Assembly: GCA_028692635.1 (NCBI GenBank)
Contig: JAQUWX010000009.1
Location: 1 to 47,266 of the forward strand
Source: Alphaproteobacteria bacterium
Lineage (GTDB): Bacteria; Pseudomonadota; Alphaproteobacteria; UBA9219
DNA: 47,266 nt
Direction: 5' to 3'
Position numbers and translations under genes: made by a program. Below, in pieces: positions 18,235 to 26,636 of this stretch (the first letter of the stretch is position 1; every line of letters begins with the position of its first letter). The notes beneath the pieces were generated by a model that was given only the letters and a program-made list of their open reading frames with translations, had not been told where the DNA came from and did no database searches.

Positions 18235-18513
18235 TTAATGATAATCAATTAATTCCACGTCTCTAATATTGCCATTTTCAAACCGAAAGATGATCCGCCA
18301 GTTGGCGCGGACGGTAATGCTCCAGAAATCCTTCATGTCGCCAACCAGTTTATGAAGGTGATACCCGGGCAAATTCACATCTTCGGGCTTTTCTGCAATA
18401 TTAAGCAAAGAAAGAATGTCCTCCACGCGGCGGACAAGTTTGGGGTGAATTCCGCCGCAATCTGCCTTCTCGTATAGGCGCTTTAGTCCTTTGTGCTTAA
18501 AGCTTTCTATCAC
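18235..18513 (-). CDS. higB: HigB-type toxin (RelE/ParE superfamily mRNA interferase)
   Basis: Ribosome-dependent mRNase. The 92-residue protein starts MIESFKHKGLKRLYE and ends with ANWRIIFRFENGNIRDVELIDYH, matching the HigB pattern (Lys and Arg in the central region, then WRI.F...D...IDYH). HPKLVRRVEDIL and NLPGYHLHKLVGDMKDFWSI fit the family fold. It precedes higA in one operon. A toxin-antitoxin pair inserted between ubiE and the rpmI-rplT operon; the operator and start are intact. Confidence 0.93.
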   Translation of the reverse strand: MIESFKHKGLKRLYEKADCGGIHPKLVRRVEDILSLLNIAEKPEDVNLPGYHLHKLVGDMKDFWSITVRANWRIIFRFENGNIRDVELIDYH

Positions 18514-18528
18514 ATTTTACCCCATTTC

Positions 18529-18552
18529 GTATAGTGTAATGTAACACTATAC
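18529..18552. promoter_or_regulatory. Probable HigA operator
   Basis: GTATAGTGT (18529-18537) and ACACTATAC (18544-18552) form a perfect 9-bp inverted repeat with a six-base spacer, 16 bases upstream of the higB start codon. It fits a HigA autorepressor site. Confidence 0.75.
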
Positions 18553-18617
18553 AATAATCAACAAAAAAACAATTAACCTCAAATAATTGTCAGCAAATGC
18601 TTGATTTTCGGGCTTTA

Positions 18618-18695
18618 AGGGGGTATTCAAGCCCCTCGTTGTGCGCCGGAGCGCTAGACATGCCCGGCCACAGAAGGACCTCTAATCCGGTCCTT
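18618..18695 (+). promoter_or_regulatory. Structured leader of rpmI-rplT
   Basis: Two hairpins precede rpmI: AGGGG/CCCCT (18618-18622 with 18632-18636) and AAGGACC/GGTCCTT (18674-18680 with 18689-18695). No infC gene lies upstream, so the operon has its own leader. L20 autoregulation through a leader is known for rpmI-rplT operons; here it is inference only. Confidence 0.4.
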
Positions 18696-18726
18696 TGATT
18701 TTGTAACTTCTAACCAAGGATGGAAA

Positions 18727-18930
18727 ATGTCTAAGCTTAAGACCCATAGTGGGTCCAAAAAGCGTTTCCGTATTACCGGAAACGGCGACAAAGTAAAAGC
18801 AGGCGCGGCGGGAAAACGCCACGGCATGCGTAAGCGCCCTCAGAAGATGAAGCGCGAAGCCCGTCAAGGCATGATTATGTTCAAGACTGACGGCGATAAC
18901 GTAATCAAGCATTTTTTGCGTAACGGCTAG
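18727..18930 (+). CDS. rpmI: 50S ribosomal protein L35
   Basis: The small basic protein L35 is 67 residues with the family sequence [44 protein letters not shown] and a C-terminal VIKHFLRNG. An AAGGA-containing site lies just upstream of the ATG. It is followed 17 bp later by rplT. The usual upstream infC gene is not adjacent; instead higBA lies upstream on the other strand. Confidence 0.97.
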   Translation: MSKLKTHSGSKKRFRITGNGDKVKAGAAGKRHGMRKRPQKMKREARQGMIMFKTDGDNVIKHFLRNG

Positions 18931-18947
18931 AGTCTAGGAGATATATC

Positions 18948-19322
18948 ATGGCACGTGTAAAACGGGGCGTGACGTCCCATGCTCGCCACAAAGCGGTTCT
19001 CAAACTTTCTAAGGGATATCGCGGTCGTTCGAGCACTAATTTCCGTATCGCTATCGAAAAGCTGGAAAAAGGATTGCGCTATTCGTACCGCGATCGCAAA
19101 AATCGTAAGCGCGATATGCGCTCTTTGTGGATCGTTCGTATTAATGCCGCCGTTCGTGAAGAGGGGCTTACTTATGCTCGCTTCATCAACGCTTTGAAGC
19201 GTCTTGGCATAGAATTGGATCGCAAACAGCTTTCCGATCTCGCCATTAACGAACCGGAGTCTTTCAAATCTTTGATCGAAGCTGCGAAGAAGGCTGTGGT
19301 TAAGGCTTCTAAGACTGCGTAA
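18948..19322 (+). CDS. rplT: 50S ribosomal protein L20
   Basis: L20 binds 23S rRNA early in assembly and can repress its own operon. The N-terminus [62 protein letters not shown] is characteristic, followed by [36 protein letters not shown]. Length is 124 residues, slightly above 118 owing to an alanine/lysine tail. A GGAG ribosome-binding site precedes the ATG, and a terminator follows. Confidence 0.97.
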   Translation: MARVKRGVTSHARHKAVLKLSKGYRGRSSTNFRIAIEKLEKGLRYSYRDRKNRKRDMRSLWIVRINAAVREEGLTYARFINALKRLGIELDRKQLSDLAINEPESFKSLIEAAKKAVVKASKTA

Positions 19323-19356
19323 ACGGCAATACTAATAGTTTTTTATGTTTAAACAT

Positions 19357-19394
19357 GCCCTCGATCGTGTATTTTACGACCGGGGGCTTTCTTT
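19357..19394 (+). terminator. Terminator after rplT
   Basis: A 12-bp imperfect stem (19357-19368 with 19376-19387; one GU pair and one mismatch) with a seven-base loop and T-rich tail TTTCTTTAT. It separates rpmI-rplT from pheST. Confidence 0.75.
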
Positions 19395-19462
19395 ATAGTC
19401 CCCAAACTTAAATATGTGGGGCTGCTCTTTTGTGGCGCCCGATTCAAATAGGGACTGGTTTT

Positions 19463-20527
19463 ATGTCTGACCTTGATGCGCTTAAAAAAGAAATTCTTTT
19501 GGCCGTGACTGCCGCTAATGACGCTGCCTCGCTTGAGGACGTTCGCGTTTCGGCTTTGGGTAAAAAAGGACGCATAACTGAGAAGATGAAGACTCTCGGC
19601 TCTTTGTCTCCGGATGAACGCAAGAGCTTCGGTGCTGCCATCAATGTCGTTAAAGAAGAAATATCGGCTGCTATTGAAAATAGGCGCTCGGCTTTGGCTG
19701 AAAGCATTATGACCGCGCAACTTGAAAAAGAGCGCGTCGATGTGACTCTTTCGCCTCGTCCCGGCGCGGAGGGGCGCGTTCATCCTACTTCGCAGACAAT
19801 CGACGAGGCTATCGCGATCTTCGCCAGTATGGGATTCTCTGTGGCTCGCGGGCCGGATATTGAGACGGACTGGAATAATTTCACCGCTTTGAATATGCCT
19901 CCAGATCATCCTGCCAGGCAGATGCAGGATACTTTCTATCTGCCGTCTTCTGGCGATCAACCTACTATTCTTCGCACGCAGACTTCTCCGGTGCAGGTGC
20001 GCACCATGATGTCGCAGAAGCCTCCTATTCGCATTATCGCTCCGGGGCGGACTTTCCGCTGCGATTACGATATGACCCATACTCCTATGTTCCATCAGGT
20101 CGAAGGACTGGTTATCGATGAGACTACTAATATGGCTCACCTTAAGGGATGTCTGATGGACTTTCTGCGCGCCTTCTTCGGTATTGCGGATTTGCCGGTT
20201 CGCTTTCGGCCTTCTCATTTTCCGTTTACCGAACCTAGCGCCGAGGTAGATATCGGATGTTCGCGCAAAAACGGAGAGCTTAAACTAGGTAATTATGGAG
20301 ACTGGTTGGAGATACTCGGCTGCGGGATGGTTCATCCTAATGTTCTTCGTAATTGCGGCATAGATGCCGATCGCTATCAGGGGTTCGCTTTCGGTATGGG
20401 TGTTGAGCGGCTCGCCATGCTGAAGTATGGCATCCCAGATTTGCGCACTTTCTTCGAGGCCGATTTGCGCTGGCTCAAGCATTACGGCTTCGTGCCTCTC
20501 GATATTCCGAATCCTGCTTTCGCTTAA
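19463..20527 (+). CDS. pheS: Phenylalanyl-tRNA synthetase alpha subunit
   Basis: Catalytic alpha subunit of the alpha2-beta2 enzyme charging tRNA-Phe. The start at MSDLDALKK (19463, 354 residues) is chosen over an in-frame upstream codon. Class II motif 2 is [19 protein letters not shown] and motif 3 is [22 protein letters not shown]. The N-terminal coiled coil and [19 protein letters not shown] are standard. It precedes pheT by 16 bp. Nothing is abnormal. Confidence 0.97.
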   Translation: MSDLDALKKEILLAVTAANDAASLEDVRVSALGKKGRITEKMKTLGSLSPDERKSFGAAINVVKEEISAAIENRRSALAESIMTAQLEKERVDVTLSPRPGAEGRVHPTSQTIDEAIAIFASMGFSVARGPDIETDWNNFTALNMPPDHPARQMQDTFYLPSSGDQPTILRTQTSPVQVRTMMSQKPPIRIIAPGRTFRCDYDMTHTPMFHQVEGLVIDETTNMAHLKGCLMDFLRAFFGIADLPVRFRPSHFPFTEPSAEVDIGCSRKNGELKLGNYGDWLEILGCGMVHPNVLRNCGIDADRYQGFAFGMGVERLAMLKYGIPDLRTFFEADLRWLKHYGFVPLDIPNPAFA

Positions 20528-20543
20528 CATAAAGTGGCTTGAT

Positions 20544-22946
20544 ATGAAATTCACTCTCTCATGGCTTAAAAGACATATTGATACTGACGCTTCGCTCGGC
20601 GAGATTTGCGATAAGCTTACCGCTATCGGTCTTGAGGTCGAGGGGATCGAAGATCGCAGCGTTGCGCTAAAACCCTTTATCGTCGCGCAGATCGTGTCGG
20701 CGGAAAAGCATCCTAATGCCGATAATCTGCAACTGTGCTTGGTCGATACCGGAGCGGAAAAGTTGCAGGTAGTGTGCGGCGCTCCTAACGCTCGCGCGGG
20801 GTTGAAGGTTGTGCTGGCTCGTCCCGGCGACGTTATTCCGATAAACGGAGAGGCTTTGAAAAAAGGCGTAATTCGCGGCGAGGAATCTTGCGGCATGATG
20901 TGCTCGGCTCAGGAATTGATGCTTGGCGAAGACTCTCACGGAATTATCGAGGTGCCTGCCGATGCTCCTCTCGGTGTAAGCTATGCTTCTTATGCGGGGC
21001 TGAACGATCCAGTTATCGAGATAAATCTTACTCCGAATAGAGGGGATTGCGCTGGCGTGCGCGGGGTTGCTCGGGATCTTGTCGCTGCTGGTATGGGTAA
21101 GCTTAAGGAGCTTAAGATCGACAGTCCCAAGGGTAAGGAAAAAAGTCGGATAAATGTGAAGTTGGATTTTCCCGCAGATAAAAAGAACGACTGTTCGCTT
21201 TTCACGGGAAGACTCGTTCGCAACATAAAGAATGGGCCGTCTCCAGAGTGGATGCAAAAATATCTCCGCGCAATCGGGCTGCGTCCGATTTCTGCGCTTG
21301 TCGATATTACTAACTTTATAACTTTTGATTGCGCAAGGCCGATGCATGTTTTCGATGCGGACAAGGTGAGCGGAAATCTTCGCGTGCATTCTTCTGAAGG
21401 CGGAGAGACGTTCAATGCGCTGAACGCTAAAGCCTATGCTCTTGAGCCGGGGATGACTGTTATCAGCGACGATCGCGGGATTCTCAGCCTGGCCGGAATT
21501 ATGGGCGGAGAGGGAAGCGGGTGCGAGCTTGATACCAAAAACGTGTTCATAGAGTCCGCTATGTTCGATGCGGCTCGTACGGCAAAAACTGGACAGGCTT
21601 TGCAGATTTCATCCGATGCCCGCTATCGTTTTGAGCGCGGCGTCGATCCTGCTTTTGTCGTTTCAGGTTCGGATCTGGCTTTGCAGCTTGTGCTTGAGTG
21701 TTGCTCTACCAAGGACACCGTTGTCAGCGAGATGGTTGTTGTAGGAGAGGCGAAGGTGCCGGAGCGCGCAATTGATTATGATCCCAAGCAATGCTTGCAG
21801 CGCATAGGCGTAGATGTCAGCGCGGCTGAGCAGAAAAAAATTCTGACCGATCTTGGGTTTAAGGTAGAAGAGAAAAAACAGAAGTTTGTAATTACTATTC
21901 CCTCATGGAGGCCGGATGTATCGGGAATTGCCGATATCACCGAAGAAGTAATTCGCATTAAAGGGTTTGAGTGCATCCCCGCTTTGTCTTTGCCAAATCC
22001 TTCGGCGGTCACTTCCTCTGCTGTCAGTCGCGAAGATTCGCGCTCCGGGCAGATAAGGAGAGCGCTTGCGGCACAAGGGTTGATGGAGGCCGTTACCTGG
22101 TCGTTTATGTCTCAGCCGTTCGCGGAGTTCTTTGCCGAGATTAATCCGAGTTTGAAGTTGATTAATCCTATCAGCTCGGACCTCGATGTTATGCGTCCTT
22201 CGATAATCGGGAATCTTTTGCTTGCGGCAAAAAGAAACGCCGATCGCGGATTCGCAGATGTGGGATTGTTTGAGGTCGGGCCTACTTATCATAACGCGAC
22301 TCCTGAAGGCCAGGTCATGATGGCGGCTTCGCTGCGGTTGGGGAGCACTTCTCGCCACTGGGCAGACAAAGCTCGGGCGTTCGATGCGTTCGACGCAAAG
22401 GCCGATGCTGTGGCGGCTCTTTCGGCTGCCGGCGCTCCGGTTGTTTCATTGCAGGTTACTGCGGATGCTCCTTCCTGGTATCACCCGGGGAGATCGGGGT
22501 GCTTGCGTCTCGGTCCTATGGTTCTCGGTTATTTTGGAGAAATCCATCCGCGCCTGATGGCTGCTGCGGATGCTCCGGGGCGCGCTGTGGGGTGTGAGTT
22601 GTTTATTTCCGCCATACCTCAACCTCGCTCTTCGGGCTGCGCAAGGCCGCTGCTTAAACTGGAGACTTTGCAACCCGTGTCTCGCGACTTTGCTTTTATC
22701 GTTGATGAGAAAATCGTGGCCGAGAAAATTATCAGAGCCGTTAAAGGCGCAGACAAAAATCTTGTGCGCGATGTGACGGTTTTTGACGTTTATTCCGGAG
22801 ATCGCATAGAGGATGGTAAAAAATCTATCGCGCTTAACGTAATTTTGCAGCCTCAGGACCATACCTTGACTGACGTTGAGATCGAGGGCGTTTCGGCTCT
22901 TATCACCGCAGCGGCAAGTAAGCTGGGCGCAATATTGCGCGGATAA
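20544..22946 (+). CDS. pheT: Phenylalanyl-tRNA synthetase beta subunit
   Basis: Beta subunit, containing the B3/4 editing domain. The start MKFTLSWLKRHIDTDASL (20544) gives 800 residues; an upstream extension into pheS is a reading-frame artefact. Domains in order: N-terminal tRNA-binding OB fold (about 39-148, with LVDTGAEKLQVVCGAPNAR), B3/4 (SALVDITNFITFDCARPMHVFDADK), B5 (RIGVDVS and DVSGIADITEEVIRIKGF), a class II-like core, and a C-terminal ferredoxin-like anticodon-binding domain (FAFIVDEKIVAEKI, LNVILQPQDHTLTD). Confidence 0.97.
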   Translation: MKFTLSWLKRHIDTDASLGEICDKLTAIGLEVEGIEDRSVALKPFIVAQIVSAEKHPNADNLQLCLVDTGAEKLQVVCGAPNARAGLKVVLARPGDVIPINGEALKKGVIRGEESCGMMCSAQELMLGEDSHGIIEVPADAPLGVSYASYAGLNDPVIEINLTPNRGDCAGVRGVARDLVAAGMGKLKELKIDSPKGKEKSRINVKLDFPADKKNDCSLFTGRLVRNIKNGPSPEWMQKYLRAIGLRPISALVDITNFITFDCARPMHVFDADKVSGNLRVHSSEGGETFNALNAKAYALEPGMTVISDDRGILSLAGIMGGEGSGCELDTKNVFIESAMFDAARTAKTGQALQISSDARYRFERGVDPAFVVSGSDLALQLVLECCSTKDTVVSEMVVVGEAKVPERAIDYDPKQCLQRIGVDVSAAEQKKILTDLGFKVEEKKQKFVITIPSWRPDVSGIADITEEVIRIKGFECIPALSLPNPSAVTSSAVSREDSRSGQIRRALAAQGLMEAVTWSFMSQPFAEFFAEINPSLKLINPISSDLDVMRPSIIGNLLLAAKRNADRGFADVGLFEVGPTYHNATPEGQVMMAASLRLGSTSRHWADKARAFDAFDAKADAVAALSAAGAPVVSLQVTADAPSWYHPGRSGCLRLGPMVLGYFGEIHPRLMAAADAPGRAVGCELFISAIPQPRSSGCARPLLKLETLQPVSRDFAFIVDEKIVAEKIIRAVKGADKNLVRDVTVFDVYSGDRIEDGKKSIALNVILQPQDHTLTDVEIEGVSALITAAASKLGAILRG

Positions 22947-23165
22947 TTACGGTTTTAATCGGTATTGAGAAGTCCACGGATTAAATGAAAGTGGCTCTAG
23001 GGAATTGTTGGCCAAAATCAGGAGTCTCTCTTTCTTTGCTTGCTTGTAGGCCAGGCCGGATATGGGCGCTTGAAATGCGCTCCCATCTACCAGCCTTATC
23101 GCTATGTTGACTTCCCTTTGGCAAGGCACGGCTTCCAGTAAAGCCATTAATTCTTCGGCAGTCAT
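22947..23165 (-). CDS. Hypothetical protein, 72 residues
   Basis: Unrecognised, but supported by a consensus Shine-Dalgarno AAGGAGG placed 6 bases before the ATG at 23165. It has no membrane segment. Sequence: MTAEELMALLEAVPC with a basic middle portion (AYKQAKKERLLILANN). Its stop is immediately adjacent to the pheT stop (convergent, no gap). It follows the 51-residue membrane gene on the same strand 46 bp away, so the two may be cotranscribed. Confidence 0.55.
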   Translation of the reverse strand: MTAEELMALLEAVPCQREVNIAIRLVDGSAFQAPISGLAYKQAKKERLLILANNSLEPLSFNPWTSQYRLKP

Positions 23166-23211
23166 GGTTCCTCCTTAGTATGTAAGATGAACGGAAGTCA
23201 TGACGTTTTCC

Positions 23212-23367
23212 TCAATGCCACAACATCCAGCCGCACAATAACCCCATGAGCAATCCAGAGATGGCTATAACTGTGAAAGCGACGACTATTGCGCCAGATT
23301 CGGCGCGGACATCTTTCTCATATGAGGCTGTTTTTTCAAAAAATGGTGGTTCAACTAATTGGCTCAT
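23212..23367 (-). CDS. Small single-pass membrane protein, 51 residues
   Basis: Too short for routine gene finding but convincing: ATG at 23367, an AAAGGAC ribosome-binding site at suitable spacing, and a stop at 23212. The protein begins MSQLVEPPFFEK, continues with a charged segment (YEKDVRAESG), and has one membrane helix from about residue 26 to 50 (AIVVAFTVIAISGLLMGLLCGWMLW). No similarity recognised. It is divergent from the XRE gene at 23540 and upstream of the 72-residue gene; a shared control region is possible. Confidence 0.6.
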   Translation of the reverse strand: MSQLVEPPFFEKTASYEKDVRAESGAIVVAFTVIAISGLLMGLLCGWMLWH

Positions 23368-23488
23368 AAATTGTCCTTTCATTCTTCTGAGGGTTAGTGC
23401 ACACCCTGAATATAAGTCCGTGTTTTGTGTCGATAGGCCGCATAACTAGGACTCTTAATACGAATTACATACGTCGGCAAGGCTAAAT

Positions 23489-23505
23489 ACCGAATATAAT
23501 TCGGT
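23489..23505. promoter_or_regulatory. Probable XRE operator
   Basis: ACCGAAT (23489-23495) and ATTCGGT (23499-23505) form an inverted repeat with a three-base spacer, 34 bp upstream of the XRE gene start. It is a likely autoregulatory site. Confidence 0.55.
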
Positions 23506-23539
23506 GGTTAATTTCATTTATCTGAGGATAATTGCGGTT

Positions 23540-23899
23540 ATGAAGGAAAAGAATCTCAAAAAACTGTTTGGATTCAAGGTGCAGCAGTTGCGTCACCTGA
23601 AAGGGCTTACCCAGGACGAATTGGCGGAAGCTATCGACCGAAGCGTCGATACCATCAGCAATATCGAAAGAGGGTTCAGTTCTACCAGAATTGAAACAGC
23701 TTCTCATTTAGCAAAAGCATTGGGAGTTTCTCTGCCGGAGATGTTTGAGTTCTCAGGCTCTTCGGAAGACAAATCTAAAACTCACAGGAAAGAGGTTGAG
23801 CGGCTGATGGCTCTTCTCATGCAATGTCCGGCGCAGCATCTTCCTGTCCTCTCCAGGCTTGTTGAGCAGGCCGTTCAGCTTACTCACGAGTCGGAGTAA
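23540..23899 (+). CDS. XRE-family HTH regulator, 119 residues
   Basis: The start at 23540 (MKEKNLKKLFG) is preferred to an upstream in-frame codon at 23504. The HTH lies at about residues 11-60: FGFKVQQLRHLKGLTQDELAEAIDRSVDTISNIERGF followed by SSTRIETASHLAKALGVSLPEMFEF. The C-terminal half is a helical region (HRKEVERLMALLMQCPAQHLPVLSRLVEQ) that could dimerise. Probable repressor of its own gene and of the divergent small genes, given the palindrome between them. The targets are unknown. Confidence 0.87.
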   Translation: MKEKNLKKLFGFKVQQLRHLKGLTQDELAEAIDRSVDTISNIERGFSSTRIETASHLAKALGVSLPEMFEFSGSSEDKSKTHRKEVERLMALLMQCPAQHLPVLSRLVEQAVQLTHESE

Positions 23900-23979
23900 C
23901 TTCCATAGGCGGTTAATGATCTTTTAATGTGGGATCATCACAGTAAGCGCATAAGGCTGATTTTCTCAATGGAGGTTCC

Positions 23980-24837
23980 ATGTTCTCTTTGCGCGCAACT
24001 TTCGTGTCGTTGATTGCGGTGGGGCTTTTGTTTCCGGCGTTTGTTTCTTATGCCGCTGTGAGCAATGATGTTAATGAGCAGGTTGTTTCTGGCAGCGTTG
24101 TTACCGATCAACATGCCGGACTGCAACTTAAGCATGGTACCAGCAATGTAATTGTGAAAATTATTCCGGGAGAATGCCGCATTCTGTCTAACGGCGGATC
24201 AGAGGATTATTTTGTTCCGGCAAAAACGCATGAGGAATGGAACTCGTTTTTGAATCATCTTCCTCCTGGCGTCACCAGCGCTTTATGCCCTGGTGTTTGT
24301 GGGGCTGCAAACGGGACCACGGTTTATGCTTTGACGGCGACTGATTTATGCAGCGTTGGAACGGCGTCAAGCGTCGCTGGGGCGGGGCCGTGGAGTTGGA
24401 CTTGTGGCGGCAATGGCGATGGTTTTTCTCCATCGCCTTTATGCACAGCGTCATTGAGAACAGATGGCGTTTGCGGAGCGGCAAATGGAATTACTGTTGC
24501 CGATACGACCGCTTTGACAACGGCAGGTTTATGCAATGTGGGGGCATCGTCGAGCATTGCTGGGGTGGGACCGTGGAGTTGGACGTGTGTCGGTAATGGC
24601 GGTACGGTGCCTGCGTGCAGCGCTTCAAAGACGGTGGCTGCAAGTAGCAATAGCGAAGCTTCCTCTGGAACGTCTGGAGCTAGCGGGTGTAATGAGGATG
24701 GTTGCTGGGATGGTAATGGCGGATATATCCCTAACAACGCGAGTAATCCTAATTATTTATCGGCTTGGTGCAACTATAATCCAAGCGATGAAAGCTGCGG
24801 CGGGAATAACTCTGAGATAGGTTATAGCCCCCCGTAA
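23980..24837 (+). CDS. Secreted protein with two Cys/Trp-rich tandem repeats
   Basis: A signal peptide at residues 1-25 (SLRATFVSLIAVGLLFPAFVSYAAV) indicates export. The protein then holds two diverged repeats of about 60 residues. Each begins CGAANG, has LC.VG..SS.AG.GPWSWTC in the middle and ends in a glycine-rich GNG stretch: the first at about 108-155, the second at about 164-210. This repeat type is common in bacterial surface proteins. A serine-rich segment and a Cys- and Trp-containing, Asn/Gly-rich C-terminus follow. Function is unknown; a wall or surface role is inference. It lacks a sortase-type or autotransporter anchor. Confidence 0.75.
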   Translation: MFSLRATFVSLIAVGLLFPAFVSYAAVSNDVNEQVVSGSVVTDQHAGLQLKHGTSNVIVKIIPGECRILSNGGSEDYFVPAKTHEEWNSFLNHLPPGVTSALCPGVCGAANGTTVYALTATDLCSVGTASSVAGAGPWSWTCGGNGDGFSPSPLCTASLRTDGVCGAANGITVADTTALTTAGLCNVGASSSIAGVGPWSWTCVGNGGTVPACSASKTVAASSNSEASSGTSGASGCNEDGCWDGNGGYIPNNASNPNYLSAWCNYNPSDESCGGNNSEIGYSPP

Positions 24838-24859
24838 AAACGGGCGGCTATTTTCTTTT
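24826..24859 (+). terminator. Terminator overlapping the stop of the secreted-repeat gene
   Basis: AGCCCCCCG (24826-24834) pairs with CGGGCGGCT (24841-24849), with one mismatch, followed by T-rich TTTTCTTTT. The gene's TAA (24835-24837) lies in the loop. It also separates the convergent AraC gene. Confidence 0.75.
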
Positions 24860-25727
24860 ACCTGATTATAGGCACAAAGATTTCAAATTCGCTGTCGGGG
24901 GCGTTGTCTTTCCATTTTGCTCCGTAGAGTTCAAAATCCGGAGCGTCGGCGAGATCAACCCCGGACTGGGGTAGCCAGGTTTTCCAGATAAAGTCATTTG
25001 TTATTGTAATGTTGGATGTCGGCCCCTTGTGGGTGAACACGGCATATTCTTGCGCGGCAATATGTATCTTTTCCATTCCCTCCGGTACTGGCGCGTTCTC
25101 GTTGACGCGAAGCGCTGCCGTATAGTGGAATTTATCCGGCATCGCTTCCTTTTCTTTGGGGGCATAACAAATTCCGTAGCAATCTTCGCCTCGCGTTTGT
25201 TCGATCCGATTTTTTTGAGCCAGAAAAGCGTTCCATAAGGCTCCAATCGTATTGGGATTGGCAAGATTGTAGTCTTTCCCCAAACCAATGACGGTAAAAG
25301 CTTCCTTGCGTTCAAAGCGTGGCTTCATGGTGATAGATCCTGTTCTTATATGTTGAAGATATTTTTCCGTTATTGCTGATTGCCCTTTAGCGTATGGATT
25401 TCCCTTTTGTGCGCGGAAACATCCAGGGGTTTCGCCAAACATGTCTTTGAAGGCTCGGCTAAACGCAGCTTGAGATTCAAATCCTGCATTTTGGGCAATC
25501 TCGATAATGCGATTTTGATCTTGCGATAAAGCTTCCGCTGCTTTGGTCAGGCGCCTTCTTCGGATATAGGCGCTGACCGTCATGCCCGTCAGCGCATGAA
25601 AGATGCGGAGAAAATGATAGTATGAATAGCAGGCGGCATCGGACGTCTCGCTCGATTGAAAGTCGTCGCCAAGGTGGGCTTCGATGTAATTAATCGATTT
25701 CAATACGCGCTGTGTCATTGCTGTCAT
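24858..25727 (-). CDS. AraC-family regulator with GyrI-like effector-binding domain
   Basis: The N-terminal AraC HTH domain, about residues 8-105, contains YSYYHFLRIFHALTGMTVSAYIRRRRLTKAAEAL and IIEIAQNAGFESQAAFSRAFKDMFGETPGCFR. The C-terminal 165 residues (MKPRFERKEAFTVIGLGKDY, WNAFLAQKNRIEQ, EYAVFTHKGPTSNI, PDFELYGAKWKD) form a GyrI-like small-molecule-binding domain. The order is that of the Rob/SoxS-associated AraC proteins. It lies 82 bp downstream of the TauE-like transporter on the same strand, so it may sense or control its substrate. The ligand cannot be stated. Confidence 0.9.
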   Translation of the reverse strand: MTAMTQRVLKSINYIEAHLGDDFQSSETSDAACYSYYHFLRIFHALTGMTVSAYIRRRRLTKAAEALSQDQNRIIEIAQNAGFESQAAFSRAFKDMFGETPGCFRAQKGNPYAKGQSAITEKYLQHIRTGSITMKPRFERKEAFTVIGLGKDYNLANPNTIGALWNAFLAQKNRIEQTRGEDCYGICYAPKEKEAMPDKFHYTAALRVNENAPVPEGMEKIHIAAQEYAVFTHKGPTSNITITNDFIWKTWLPQSGVDLADAPDFELYGAKWKDNAPDSEFEIFVPIIR

Positions 25728-25809
25728 TTTTCCGTTCTCCGATCTGAACTTAATAGATTTAGCATGACATGTTTTGATTGTTTTTGCGCTTTTGCGTTGA
25801 ATTACGCGG

Positions 25810-26565
25810 CTATTTCGGGAAGGTGAACATGGCGACTGTCAATGCAAGCCCGAGAACGACAATGGCTGTGCGGAGTAGGCGCTCATTAACTTTGTGCAGG
25901 AGCCTTACCCCGACAAAACCTCCGAGGACCGAGCCAACAATTCCGACGCCAGCTTGCGCCCAGGCTATGTCTTTCGAAAATAAGAAAATGATGACCGCAG
26001 ACGCGTTCATAATTCCAGCAAGAATGTTCTTTGTCGCTCCGGCTTTGCGTATTGCCATGCCTCCTAACGTCAGGGCTGCAAGCATGAGAAAGCCGATGCC
26101 TCCGCCAAAATATCCTCCGTAAATGCTTATCAGAAACTGGCTGAGGATGGATCCGGCTCGGCCCAGGTGATAATGGCTGTGAATTTCATCTGGCTTTTTT
26201 CGGAAACTGCCGTACGCAAACACAACCGTTGCAAACAGAATAAGCCATGGAACAAGCTTTGCAAAAAAGGCAGGCGTTGTTAGCAGTAGTAATGAGGCTC
26301 CGATGACGCCGCCGATTAGGCTGATTCCGCATAGCTCTTTTAGGGATAGGCTTGGGCTGTCTCCTGCCATTTTTCTACCGGCGTATCCCGTGCTTAGCTG
26401 CATGGGAAAGAGGGCGATGGTCGATGTTATGTTCGCAGCCCGCGCATCCAATCCGGTGAGGAGCAATGCCGGAAAGGTGAGAAACGATCCTCCGCCTGCG
26501 AGGGCGTTGATGATTCCGGCCGCAAAGGCCGCTGCGAAAAAAATCAGGAAAGAGACAATAATCAT
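25810..26565 (-). CDS. Sulfite exporter TauE/SafE family (TSUP) permease
   Basis: A membrane protein of 251 residues with about eight hydrophobic segments. Family features: FAAAFAAGIINALAGGGSFLTFPALLLTGLDARAANITSTIALFPMQLSTGYAGRK in the first repeat half, and YGGYFGGGIGFLMLAALTLGGMAIRKAGATKNILAGIMNASAV in the second half, the two-repeat structure of TSUP. Substrates of this family include sulfite, sulfoacetate and others; none is resolvable. It is upstream of the AraC gene in the same direction. Confidence 0.87.
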   Translation of the reverse strand: MIIVSFLIFFAAAFAAGIINALAGGGSFLTFPALLLTGLDARAANITSTIALFPMQLSTGYAGRKMAGDSPSLSLKELCGISLIGGVIGASLLLLTTPAFFAKLVPWLILFATVVFAYGSFRKKPDEIHSHYHLGRAGSILSQFLISIYGGYFGGGIGFLMLAALTLGGMAIRKAGATKNILAGIMNASAVIIFLFSKDIAWAQAGVGIVGSVLGGFVGVRLLHKVNERLLRTAIVVLGLALTVAMFTFPK

Positions 26566-26636
26566 GTGTAATCTGTTATAGTATGTTCGATTGGAAATAT
26601 AGGTGGAATTTTTCTATTCCAGCCAAGGAAATTAAA

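Noticed and set aside
23246-23449. 67-residue plus-strand frame
   Set aside because: Opposite to the 51-residue membrane gene, which has a better ribosome-binding site and sensible hydrophobic profile.
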